A DNA stretch of 64,000 nt from DASXYG01 sp036502625 (lineage in GTDB: Bacteria > Actinomycetota > Actinomycetes > Streptosporangiales > Streptosporangiaceae). This document shows positions 1-7,599 of this stretch, piece after piece. The stretch is taken from the NCBI GenBank assembly GCA_036502625.1, contig DASXYG010000007.1, positions 1 through 64,000 on the forward strand, read 5' to 3'. The number at the start of each line of letters is the position of its first letter. The first letter of the stretch is position 1. The position numbers and the translations under genes were made by a program. The notes below the pieces were generated by a model. That model was given only the letters and a program-made list of their open reading frames with translations, was not told where the DNA came from and searched no databases.

Positions 1-367
1 ACGGCTGGGGGATGGGGCGGCGGCCGACGAAGCCCAGGTCGGGGCGGTGCCACCAGGAGAGGTCCGCTTCGCCTTCGAGCCAGCAGAGTTGGACGTCTTC
101 GCCGTTCAGGACCGCGGGGAAGTCGATCAGGACGGGGGCCAGGCCGCGGACCTCGATGCCGACCTCGCTGAACCAGGAGACGAGCTCGTCCAGGCGGGCC
201 TCGTACGCCTTGGCCTCGGCGATGCCGCCCTCCGCGGACTTGCCCAGGCGGAGGTTGTGGGCGAGCTCGGCGAGGTCCGCGCGCATCACGATGATCTCGT
301 CGGTGCGTTCGCGCACCTCGGGGATCAGCGCGCGGGCCTCGTCCACGCTGAAGGTCCGATCGGTCAC
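1..367 (-). CDS. DUF2203 family protein (partial, C-terminus cut by window edge)
   Basis: The frame begins with a GTG at 367 and runs off the left edge, so only about 122 N-terminal residues are visible. The opening MTDRTFSVDEARALIPEV, the following helical stretch and the later WLEGEADLSWWHRPDLGF segment are typical of the DUF2203 family, small soluble helical proteins of unknown function that end in a Trp/His-rich tail. The start overlaps the stop of the upstream DUF488 gene by 4 bases (GTGA), so the two are probably translationally coupled. I know of no assigned biochemical role. Family assignment is by recognised sequence pattern. Confidence 0.75.
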   Translation of the reverse strand, partial: MTDRTFSVDEARALIPEVRERTDEIIVMRADLAELAHNLRLGKSAEGGIAEAKAYEARLDELVSWFSEVGIEVRGLAPVLIDFPAVLNGEDVQLCWLEGEADLSWWHRPDLGFVGRRPIPQP

Positions 368-723
368 GTCCTCAGCCGTTCGTCGACGTAGTCGCGGAGC
401 ACGATGGCGTTGTTGTGCTCGGTGTCCCGCGCACCGTACAACAGCGTCACCGGGCCCTCGCGCGCCGCGTCGATGATCGGCTTGAGCGCGTCGCCCTTCT
501 GGTCGAGCTCGGCGCGGTAGCGGCGCCGGAACTCCGGCCACCGCGCCGGGTCGTGTCCGAACCAGGTGCGCAGCTCGGGGCTGGGGGCGACGTCGCGCAG
601 CCACTCGGCCGCGGCGAGCCGCTCCTTCGTCACGCCGCGCGGCCAGATCCGATCGACCAGGAATGCCGCGCCCGCGGGCGGTTCGGTCATGTCGTACACG
701 CGTTCAACAGCGATGCCATCCAC
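364..723 (-). CDS. DUF488 family protein
   Basis: A 119-residue soluble protein. It carries the family hallmarks: an N-terminal VERVYDM strand, the VDRIWPRGVTKE loop near residues 24-35, WLRDVAPSPELRTWFGHDP in the middle and the LLYGARDTEHNNA motif near residues 93-105. These are the conserved segments of DUF488 proteins (YeaO-like), whose function is not established. It lies 37 bases downstream of the CHAT gene on the same strand and overlaps DUF2203 by 4 bases, so it could be co-transcribed with the protease locus, but the two families are also common elsewhere without CHAT proteins. I infer no functional link. Confidence 0.85.
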   Translation of the reverse strand: MDGIAVERVYDMTEPPAGAAFLVDRIWPRGVTKERLAAAEWLRDVAPSPELRTWFGHDPARWPEFRRRYRAELDQKGDALKPIIDAAREGPVTLLYGARDTEHNNAIVLRDYVDERLRT

Positions 724-760
724 GCCCTGACGCTACCCACCCATCCCGTGGCCACCCCCG

Positions 761-3382
761 TCACGTGCCGGCGCCGAGGCAGTTGAATCCGAGTACGCCG
801 GGCGTACGCGGGGTCTCGGCCAGCGCCCGCGACGGCGACACGCCGGGTGACATGCGCCGGTGCAGGGCGATCATGAATTCGGCGGTCTCGGCGTCGTGGA
901 CGGGGGACACGCTGGCGATCACCGTGGCGGTGCCGCCGCCGAGGAGCGCGGCTACCGGGCCGAGCGGCCAGTCAGCCGCGGTGACGTCGCCCATGGCGGC
1001 CTCGCAGGCGGACAGGATGACGCGCCGGGGCGGGCGGGCGAGGTCCGCGAGGTCGTAGCCGTACAGGGCGCCGTCCGCGAGCTGGATCTCCGAGAGCAGC
1101 GCGCTTCCCGCGCGGAACACCGCGTGCGCGCTGACGTGCGCGAGCTCGGCGCCGTCCAGGGCCTGGGCGACCGGCGCGGCGGCGGCGTGCGCGCCGGTCA
1201 GGACCGTCGCGCCCGGGTGGAGGGGCGCGAGCCCGGCGATCTCCGCGGGCGCCTGCGGCAGGCCGGGGCCCGCGACCAGGACCGTACGGCCGCCCGCGCG
1301 CGGCGCGTCCGCCGTACGCGCGGCCGCCCACGCCGCGGCCGACGGCGCCACCGTGCAGGGCCGCCCGGACGTGGTGGGCAGCACCGCCCACGGCACCCCG
1401 TACAGCGGCCCGCACGGCGCGATCACCAGCTCCCGGTCGCCGACGGCCCGGCGTACGGAGGCGGGGAACACGGCCCGGTCGAGGACGTCCGCGGCGGCGG
1501 CGAGATCCGCGGCCGCCGCCCCGGCCGTACGCCCCGGTGCGGGGTGCCGCTGCGCGAGCCGGTTCACCCCGAACCGCACGGCGGTCACCGCGTCCCACCC
1601 GACCCGCCCGAGCGTGTGCAGCCCGTGCCGCCCGCCCGCGAGGGTGACCGCGAGCAGTTCCCCGTCACACATGACGAACTCCACCAGCGCCCGGTCGCCG
1701 AGCAGGGCCGGGAGGTCGACCGGGTCGGGCCGCCGCCGCGACGGCGGCGCGGCGGGGAGGGAGGCGGTGCGCGTGGCGGTGCGGACGGCGTTCTCGGCTT
1801 CGCGGTGGTGGCGGAGGAGGTCGGCGTACGGGCGTTCGGTGGCGATGGCCTCGGCGAGGCCGGCGCCGGTGTGGCGGAGGGCGGCCAGGGCCTCGGCTGT
1901 GGCGGGGTCGCGGGGCGGGCGTACGGACGGGGGACGGCCGGTGATGGCGCGGGCGCGTTCGGCCCAGGCCAGGACCGTGCGGGCGCGGCCTGAGGCGCGG
2001 GCCAGGCGCAGGCCGAGGGCGGCGAGCTCGGCGCCGCGCACCGAGGCGTGCGCGCGGAGCTCCGCGGCGCCGAGCGCGTCCGCGTACTTCTCGGCGTCGC
2101 GCAGCCCGGCGCGTACGGCCGCGAGGGCGCCGCGGTGCGCGCCGTGCGCGAGCCGGTGCAGCGCGGTCGCGTGCCAGCGCACGATGCGCTCCTCGGCGGT
2201 GCCGCCTCGGGGAGGCGCGGCGTCCGCGGCGAGGATCGCGGTCGCCGTACGGGGCCGGCCCATGTCCAGGGCGAGGCGCGCGGCGAGGACGCGTCCGTAC
2301 GCGGCGGCCAGGCCCCATCCCCAGGCGGCCAGGCGCTCCGCGGAGCCCCGCGCGTCCGCGAGGAGGCGGACGTCGGGTTCCGTACGGGGCCCGGCTCGTG
2401 TCTCCTGGCGTACGGCGGTGCGGGCGCGGATCTCGGCGTGTTCGGCGAGGAGGGCCCAGCCGGTGCGGTGCTGCGCCGTGAAGGCGGCGTGGGCGGCGCG
2501 GGCGGTCGTCGCGGCGTCGCCCGGGGCGCCGCAGGCGAGTTCGGCGCCGGCGAGCATCATGCGGGCCTCGGCGGCGTCGGTGGGGTGGCCGGCGAGGTGG
2601 GGGATCGCCGGGGTGAGGAGGTGGCGTGCCTCGTGGTGCAGGCCGGCGGCGAGGAGCGCGGCGGCGCGGTCGATGCCGATGGCCAGGGCGCGGCCGGCGG
2701 CGTCGGTGAACTCGGGTTCGGCGCGGGCGTAGAGGTGCAGGGCGTACGCGAGGTCGCCGCGGCGCTGGGCGGCGAAGCCGAGGTTGACGCGGGCCATCGC
2801 GGCGAGGCGGCGCAGGCCCGCGGCGTCGGCGACGCGGGCGGCGCGTTCCAGGTCGGCGGTGGCCGCGTCGAGGTCGCCCGAGTAGACGCGGGCGATGCCG
2901 CGGTTGTTGAGCAGGCCGGACGTGAAGGTGGGGTCCGCGGCGGCGCTCAGCCGGGCGAGGGCGGCGTCGCCGGCGCGGAGGCCCTCGGCGATGTGCCCCG
3001 TACGGAAGAGGAGGAGGGCGCGGTGGCCGAGGAGCCGGTCGGCGTCGGCGCCGTTGAGGACCGCGCCGGCGAGGTCGGCGGTGCGCAGGGCGTCGTCGAG
3101 GCGGCCGAGGTCCGCGAGGACGCCGATCAGGGTGAGCCGCGCCTGGGCGGCACGCTCGGGGAGGCCGGCGCCGTCGGCGGTACGGATCGCGGATTCGAGG
3201 TGGCCGCGCGCGGATTCCGGGTCGCCGAGCTCCCGTACGGCGAGGCCGAGCGCCCGCAGCGCGATGCTCCGCGCCTCGGCCGCGGGCGCGGAATCGAGGA
3301 GCCGTACGGCCCGGTCGCGCGCGGCACGGGGGTCGTCAAGCGCCCGCGCGAGGACGGCCGTGGCCTCGGCGGCGGGCGTCAG
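761..3382 (-). CDS. TPR-repeat protein with C-terminal CHAT (caspase-like) protease domain
   Basis: About 873 residues. Roughly residues 1-500 are Ala/Arg-rich helical repeats of TPR type (for example NRGIARVYSGDLDAATADLE and NLGFAAQRRGDLAYALHLYA). From about residue 590 the CHAT domain follows. It ends with AHVSAHA (putative catalytic His near 753), VILSACEAA (putative catalytic Cys near 793) and the family-typical C-terminal FNCLGAG. The His-Cys dyad looks intact, so an active clan CD cysteine peptidase is likely. The start is uncertain: no ATG or GTG lies near the plausible N-terminus. The best candidate is a CTG at 3382 that forms a CTGA overlap with the stop of the upstream gene; the frame is open further upstream inside that gene. 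The locus context is protease, sigma factor, small protein, then CHAT. Substrate unknown. Confidence 0.85.
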   Translation of the reverse strand: MTPAAEATAVLARALDDPRAARDRAVRLLDSAPAAEARSIALRALGLAVRELGDPESARGHLESAIRTADGAGLPERAAQARLTLIGVLADLGRLDDALRTADLAGAVLNGADADRLLGHRALLLFRTGHIAEGLRAGDAALARLSAAADPTFTSGLLNNRGIARVYSGDLDAATADLERAARVADAAGLRRLAAMARVNLGFAAQRRGDLAYALHLYARAEPEFTDAAGRALAIGIDRAAALLAAGLHHEARHLLTPAIPHLAGHPTDAAEARMMLAGAELACGAPGDAATTARAAHAAFTAQHRTGWALLAEHAEIRARTAVRQETRAGPRTEPDVRLLADARGSAERLAAWGWGLAAAYGRVLAARLALDMGRPRTATAILAADAAPPRGGTAEERIVRWHATALHRLAHGAHRGALAAVRAGLRDAEKYADALGAAELRAHASVRGAELAALGLRLARASGRARTVLAWAERARAITGRPPSVRPPRDPATAEALAALRHTGAGLAEAIATERPYADLLRHHREAENAVRTATRTASLPAAPPSRRRPDPVDLPALLGDRALVEFVMCDGELLAVTLAGGRHGLHTLGRVGWDAVTAVRFGVNRLAQRHPAPGRTAGAAAADLAAAADVLDRAVFPASVRRAVGDRELVIAPCGPLYGVPWAVLPTTSGRPCTVAPSAAAWAAARTADAPRAGGRTVLVAGPGLPQAPAEIAGLAPLHPGATVLTGAHAAAAPVAQALDGAELAHVSAHAVFRAGSALLSEIQLADGALYGYDLADLARPPRRVILSACEAAMGDVTAADWPLGPVAALLGGGTATVIASVSPVHDAETAEFMIALHRRMSPGVSPSRALAETPRTPGVLGFNCLGAGT

Positions 3383-3828
3383 ATGCTGGTCCAGGTGGTG
3401 GCGACGGGGGTGTCCGGGGTCGGGTGGCACAGCATGCTGATGGGGCCGTGGGGGATGCGGGGTGCGGTGAAGTGGCCGGTGGGGTCGGCCCGGGTCGTGC
3501 GGGTGCCGCCCGGCCAGCGGATCTCGATGTCGGCCGTACGGGACGGGGCCAGGTGGCCGACCAGGTCGCGGTGGTCGTCGGTGCTGGTGATCTCGACCTC
3601 GATCACGAGGCCGGGCGCGGTGAACGTGAGCAGGCGCGGCGCGTACGGGCCGCCGCGCACGGCCATCGACGACAGCGCCGAGTCGGCGGCCAGCTCGGCC
3701 AGGCGCGCCTCCGGCCGGTGGTAGCCGAGGCTCGCCAGGGCCGCGGCGGTCACCGAGCCGGGCACCGGGTCGACGCCCGTCAGCGCCGTGCGCAACTCGG
3801 AGATCATCTTCGCGCTGTCCGCCATCAT
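3379..3828 (-). CDS. Small beta-rich protein between sigma factor and CHAT genes
   Basis: A 149-residue protein with no signal peptide or membrane segment. The N-terminal 55 residues look helical (MMADSAKMISELRTAL and so on). The rest is strand-rich, with LLTFTAPGLVIEVEITS, VGHLAPSRTADIEIRW, DPTGHFTAPRIPHGPISML and a terminal ATTWTSI. This resembles a small beta-sandwich of the kind I have seen encoded between ECF sigma factors and CHAT genes in actinomycetes, but I cannot name a family with certainty. Start: two adjacent ATGs at 3828 and 3825, 40 bases after the sigma factor stop. Its stop overlaps the likely CHAT start. Role unknown; a sensor or adaptor for the CHAT protein is only an inference from position. 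Confidence 0.7.
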   Translation of the reverse strand: MMADSAKMISELRTALTGVDPVPGSVTAAALASLGYHRPEARLAELAADSALSSMAVRGGPYAPRLLTFTAPGLVIEVEITSTDDHRDLVGHLAPSRTADIEIRWPGGTRTTRADPTGHFTAPRIPHGPISMLCHPTPDTPVATTWTSI

Positions 3829-3868
3829 CCACCGTCCCCTTCGCCGTTGAACCTCGGATCCGTACGGG

Positions 3869-4450
3869 TCATGCGATGTCGCGGCCTTCTCCGTCGGACT
3901 CGAGCATCGTGCGGAGGCGGCGGAGGCAGCGCGAGCGGGTGGGCCCGATGCTGCCGATGGGCATGTCGAGGGCCGCGGCGATCTCGCTGTAGCGCGGCTG
4001 CGGGGTGAGGAACAGCAGGCGGAGCAGGCGGTTGCAGCGTTCCGGCATGGCCGCGACGGCGTGCCAGACCGCGTCGTCCGCGCCGGGCGCGGGGGCGATG
4101 TCGGACGCGCGGTTGAGCGCGGCGGCGCCGTTGCGCGCCTTCTCGCGCATCATCTTCCGCAGCGTGCGGCGCGACTCGTGGCGCGCGGTGGTGGCCAGCC
4201 ACGCGCCGACGCGGTCGGGATCGCGCAGCCGGTCGACCCGTTCGACGAGCCGCAGCCAGGTCGTCTGGCAGACGTCGGCGGCGCTCTCGGCGTCGAGGTC
4301 GTGCATGCGCGCGATCGTCCACAGCAGGCGGTCGTACCGTGCGACGAGCGTGGCCCACGCGACCTCGTTCCCGCCGGCGGCGGCCGCGAGCAGCACACCG
4401 CCGGGCACTTCCTCGTCGTCGTCCGATCGCCGCTGGATCAGGTCGGTCAC
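3869..4450 (-). CDS. ECF-type sigma-70 family RNA polymerase sigma factor
   Basis: 193 residues. A region 2 core (WATLVARYDRLLWTIARM then ADVCQTTWLRLVERVDRL) recognises the -10 element and binds core polymerase. Region 4 has a helix-turn-helix (YSEIAAALDMPIGSIGPTR) for the -35 element. The start is set at the GTG at 4450 because AAGGAGG sits 5 bases upstream of it (plus-strand 4456-4462); an ATG 9 codons further upstream overlaps that ribosome site and is less likely. No anti-sigma factor is encoded next to it, which is unusual for a classical ECF pair. Control may therefore be by proteolysis through the neighbouring S8 and CHAT enzymes, an inference from context only. Confidence 0.9.
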   Translation of the reverse strand: MTDLIQRRSDDDEEVPGGVLLAAAAGGNEVAWATLVARYDRLLWTIARMHDLDAESAADVCQTTWLRLVERVDRLRDPDRVGAWLATTARHESRRTLRKMMREKARNGAAALNRASDIAPAPGADDAVWHAVAAMPERCNRLLRLLFLTPQPRYSEIAAALDMPIGSIGPTRSRCLRRLRTMLESDGEGRDIA

Positions 4451-4577
4451 CAGCGCCTCCTTATGTGACGCCGGCACCGGCCGGCAGGGGGTACGTCACG
4501 GACGGCGACGCTAGCGGTGCGCTGTGATCATTTCTCGCAGGTCGGCGTGTTGTGGTGAAAGATCATCGATGTACCCG

Positions 4578-5753
4578 TCACCCCGTTGATTGTGGTTCGT
4601 ACGGGTATGTGCCCGTGTGTTCCGCGGCCGCCACCGGCACCCCGATCCCCGGCACCACGCCGTGCGCACCCGGGTCGAGGACGGCGCGGACCGCCGCGGC
4701 CACGGGCTCGCCGAGCCGCGCGCACCGGTCGGCGACGGCCCCGGCGACCGCGGGCGCGGCGAACGACGTGCCGCTCCACCGCGCGTACCCGGCGAACCCC
4801 GGATCCCCGTCGAACGTCAGGAACGCGCTGGTCACGTCCACGCCCGGGGCGCAGGCGTCCACCCACGGGCCGTGGTTGGAGAACGCCGCGCGCCCGTCGC
4901 CGTCCAGCGCCGCGACCCCGATGACCTGGTCGAGCGCGGCCGGCCAGAACGGCCTTTCGGTGCCGTCGTTGCCCGCGCACGCGACGACGGCGCACGTCGG
5001 GCCGAGCCCCGCGAACGCCGCTTCGAGCAGCGGCGACGGCCGGTCGTCGAAGGTGTGGCATCCGGAGGCGACGCACAGGACGTCGGCTCCCGGCGTACGG
5101 GCCAGGTCGGCGATGGCGTCGAGCAGCGCGGCCTCGTCGCCCGTGCCGTCGCCGTCGAGCACGCGGTGGGCGCGCAGCCGCGCGGCCGGCGCGTGCCGCA
5201 GCACGATCCCGGCCACGAACGTGCCGTGCCCGGCCGCCGGGTCCAGCCGCCCGTCGCCGTCGCCGTCGGGCACGTCGTCCACGGCGCCGGCCTGGTCGCG
5301 GTACCAGCGCCGCCGCGCCCACCAGGGATGCGCGGCGAGCCCGGTGTCCGGTACGGCGACGGTGACGTGATGGGCGGCCGTGCCGGTGGGCGCGGGCACG
5401 GCGGCGGCGGGTACGGGCGCGCCCCACGGTCCGCTGAACCACAGCGGCTGCGCGCGGAGCACGTGGTTCGGCGCCACCGCGTGGCCGCGCCCGTACGCGC
5501 CGAGGTCGGCGGTGATGCCGCACGGGTCGGCGCCGCCGCGCAGCCGCAGGACGCAGGCGCCCGGCCGGTCCTCGCGGCGGTCCAGCCACCGGCGCGCCGC
5601 CTCCGCGACGGTGTCCGCGTCGTGCGGCGCGACCAGGACCTGCCCCTGGCGTACGAGCGCCGGACGCCCGGAATCCGGTTCGGCCAGCGCGATGTCCGGA
5701 TGGCGGGCCAGCAGGCGGTCGAGATCATGTCCACCGCGACGAGTGTCACTCAT
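4578..5753 (-). CDS. Cytoplasmic subtilisin-like serine protease (S8 family)
   Basis: 391 residues. The catalytic triad is visible: Asp136 in VAVPDTGLA, His176 in GHGTFVAGIV and Ser330 in SGTSFAAPAVAG, with the oxyanion-hole Asn262 in ACAGNDG. There is no signal peptide and no transmembrane segment, whereas many actinobacterial subtilisins are secreted, so it probably acts inside the cell. Residues 1-125 form an N-terminal extension that may be a prodomain or substrate-recruitment region. A GGGGGG tract about 9 bases before the ATG at 5753 can serve as ribosome site. It is the first gene of the S8, sigma, small protein and CHAT array, with 127 bases to the sigma start. Confidence 0.9.
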   Translation of the reverse strand: MSDTRRGGHDLDRLLARHPDIALAEPDSGRPALVRQGQVLVAPHDADTVAEAARRWLDRREDRPGACVLRLRGGADPCGITADLGAYGRGHAVAPNHVLRAQPLWFSGPWGAPVPAAAVPAPTGTAAHHVTVAVPDTGLAAHPWWARRRWYRDQAGAVDDVPDGDGDGRLDPAAGHGTFVAGIVLRHAPAARLRAHRVLDGDGTGDEAALLDAIADLARTPGADVLCVASGCHTFDDRPSPLLEAAFAGLGPTCAVVACAGNDGTERPFWPAALDQVIGVAALDGDGRAAFSNHGPWVDACAPGVDVTSAFLTFDGDPGFAGYARWSGTSFAAPAVAGAVADRCARLGEPVAAAVRAVLDPGAHGVVPGIGVPVAAAEHTGTYPYEPQSTG

Positions 5754-5842
5754 GACGGTCCCCCCGTTCCGTCAGGCTCCACGTGATCGGATCATGCCCG
5801 CGCTGACCTGGGCGGATACCCGGCGGCGTACGGGCGCGGCGG

Positions 5843-5860
5843 GTGAGCGCGCTCACGTGA
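5843..5860. promoter_or_regulatory. Palindromic operator candidate between the S8 protease and MFS genes
   Basis: A perfect 14-bp palindrome, GTGAGCGCGCTCAC, at 5843-5856 overlaps a second palindrome, TCACGTGA (5853-5860). A further CGACTCACCGG half-like site follows. It lies about 90 bp upstream of the S8 start on the minus strand and 145 bp upstream of the MFS start on the plus strand, so it could control either. A second perfect palindrome, GCGTTAACGC, is at 5924-5933. No matching regulator is known to me. Confidence 0.35.
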
Positions 5861-6003
5861 CCCGACTCACCGGATATGCCGGAAGTGCGGGCGGGGGTGC
5901 CGAGTTGAACCCCCATTGTGGCCGCGTTAACGCAGGTACGCGGTATTCCTTATGACCTTTGGCCGTTCGGCCGCCTTCTTCTATTCCTCCCGGGGGTTCA
6001 CTC

Positions 6004-7239
6004 GTGCCCATCGCCCTGCTCGCGCTCGCGATCAGCGCCTTCGGCATCGGTACGACCGAGTTCGTGATCATGGGGCTGCTGCCGCAGGTGGCGTCCGGCT
6101 TCGGGGTCTCGATCCCGGCCGCCGGCCACCTCATCACCGGCTATGCGCTCGGCGTCGTCGTAGGGGCGCCGCTGCTCACCGCGCTTGCCACCAAGCTGCC
6201 CCGCAAGGCCATGCTCATCTCGCTGATGGGCCTGTTCACCGCGGGCAACCTGGCGTCGGCGTTCGCGCCGTCGTTCGACCTGCTGCTGGCCGCCCGCATC
6301 GTCTCCGCGCTTCCGCACGGCGCGTTCTTCGGCGTCGGCGCGGTGGTGGCGACGGAGCTCGCGGCGCCGGAACGCCGCGCCCGCGCGATGTCGCTGATGT
6401 TCGCCGGGCTGACCGTGGCCAACGTCGTGGGCGTGCCGATGAGCACCATGCTCGGGCAGGCGCTCGGATGGCGGGCCACGTTCGTCGCGGTCGCCGCGAT
6501 CGGCGCGCTGTCGATGGCGGTGCTCGCCGCGCTGGTGCCGTCCGTGGCCCGTCCGAAGGGCGTCAGCCTGCGGTCGGAGGTGCGGACGTTCCGCAGCCCG
6601 CAGGTGTGGCTGTCGCTGTTCGTCGTGATGTTCGGCTTCGGCGGGACGTTCGCCGCGTACAGCTACATCGCGCCGATGATGACCGACGTCGCCGGGTTCG
6701 GCCCGGAGATGGTGACCGTGCTGCTCGCGCTGTACGGGCTGGGGCTCACCGCGGGCAACCTGATCGGCGGCTATCTCGCCGACCGGGGCACGCTGATGCC
6801 CGGCATCTACGCGGCGCTCGTCGGGGTGATCGCCGTCCTGGTGGCGTTCACGCTCACCGTGCACGTACAGGCGCTGGCCGCGCTGACGGTGTTCGCGCTG
6901 GGCGCGGCCGGGTTCGTGGCCGTGCCGATGCTCCAGACGCGCATCATGGACAAAGCCCAGGGCGCGCCCACGCTCGCGGCGGCGGCCATCCAGTCGGCGT
7001 TCAACATCGCGAACGCGGTCGGGGCGTACCTCGGCGGCATGGTGATCGGCGCCGGGCTCGGCTACACCTCGGTCGACTGGGTCGGCGCGACGCTGGCCGC
7101 GTCCGGGCTCGCGCTGGCGCTTTCGTCCGGGCTGCTCGACCGGCGGGCGCACGTACGGGATTCGCTGCTGGCGGCCGAGGCGGTGTCCGCGTACCCCAAC
7201 CCGGTCGAGCGCGTACCGGAACCCGCTATGGCGCACTGA
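6004..7239 (+). CDS. MFS drug/arabinose-type exporter (DHA1 family)
   Basis: 411 residues with about 12 hydrophobic segments. The N-terminus IALLALAISAFGIGTTEFVIMGLLPQVA is the signature of the AraJ/CmlR-like DHA1 subgroup, and motif A of the family appears as TALATKLPRKAML after TM2. Likely a proton-driven exporter of a small hydrophobic compound; substrate unknown. The start is the GTG at 6004, preceded by a GGGGG tract 5 bases upstream; an in-frame TTG 15 codons earlier would add a non-hydrophobic leader not expected in the family. It is transcribed divergently from the S8 protease and followed 42 bases later by a padR gene with its own promoter. Confidence 0.88.
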   Translation: MPIALLALAISAFGIGTTEFVIMGLLPQVASGFGVSIPAAGHLITGYALGVVVGAPLLTALATKLPRKAMLISLMGLFTAGNLASAFAPSFDLLLAARIVSALPHGAFFGVGAVVATELAAPERRARAMSLMFAGLTVANVVGVPMSTMLGQALGWRATFVAVAAIGALSMAVLAALVPSVARPKGVSLRSEVRTFRSPQVWLSLFVVMFGFGGTFAAYSYIAPMMTDVAGFGPEMVTVLLALYGLGLTAGNLIGGYLADRGTLMPGIYAALVGVIAVLVAFTLTVHVQALAALTVFALGAAGFVAVPMLQTRIMDKAQGAPTLAAAAIQSAFNIANAVGAYLGGMVIGAGLGYTSVDWVGATLAASGLALALSSGLLDRRAHVRDSLLAAEAVSAYPNPVERVPEPAMAH

Positions 7240-7243
7240 TGCC

Positions 7244-7273
7244 TTGCATGCCTCGGTTATCTAGGCTTAGGAT
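7244..7273 (+). promoter_or_regulatory. Promoter of padR, probably leaderless
   Basis: TTGCAT (7244-7249) and TAGGAT (7268-7273) are 18 bp apart, and the A of the padR ATG lies 8 bases after the -10 box, where transcription would start. TCTAGG occurs twice (7260-7265 and 7275-7280) around the -10 box, a plausible PadR autoregulatory site. Confidence 0.5.
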
Positions 7274-7281
7274 CTCTAGGT

Positions 7282-7599
7282 ATGAGCCGAGACAGGATCA
7301 AAGGGCATCTGGAGCTGCTCCTGCTGAGCGTGCTCCGGGCCGGCCCCGCGCACGGGTACGAGGTCATCGCCGCGATGAAGCGGCGCAGCGACGGGGAGCT
7401 CGACGTCCCCGAGGGCACCGTCTACCCGGCGCTGCACAAGCTGGAGGAGGGCGGCCTCCTGGCCAGCGAGTGGGACACCGGCGCCGCCCGCCGCCGCCGC
7501 GTCTACCGCCTGACCCCCCGCGGCGAGTCGGCGCTCGCGACCGAACGCTCCGCTTGGCGGCGATTTTCCGCCGGAGTCGAGGCCGTGATCGCGTCATGA
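7282..7599 (+). CDS. PadR family transcriptional regulator
   Basis: 105 residues forming a winged helix. The PadR pattern is clear: an LLLLSVLRAGPAHGYEVIAAM helix pair, then VPEGTVYPALHKLEEGGLL, where the GTVYPALHKLE helix is the recognition element, then the RRRVYRLTPRGESAL wing. PadR proteins usually repress a neighbouring membrane or stress operon and respond to small ligands. The stop overlaps the ATG of the next gene (ATGA), which is the classic pairing of PadR with a membrane protein carrying a helical permease-prefix domain. It likely controls its own operon. Confidence 0.93.
   Translation: MSRDRIKGHLELLLLSVLRAGPAHGYEVIAAMKRRSDGELDVPEGTVYPALHKLEEGGLLASEWDTGAARRRRVYRLTPRGESALATERSAWRRFSAGVEAVIAS

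Noticed and set aside
761..5753. Calling the protease array a toxin-antitoxin or CRISPR-Cas type III (Craspase-like) system
   Set aside because: No Cas gene, no toxin/antitoxin pair and no guide array are present; only the CHAT domain is shared with Craspase systems.
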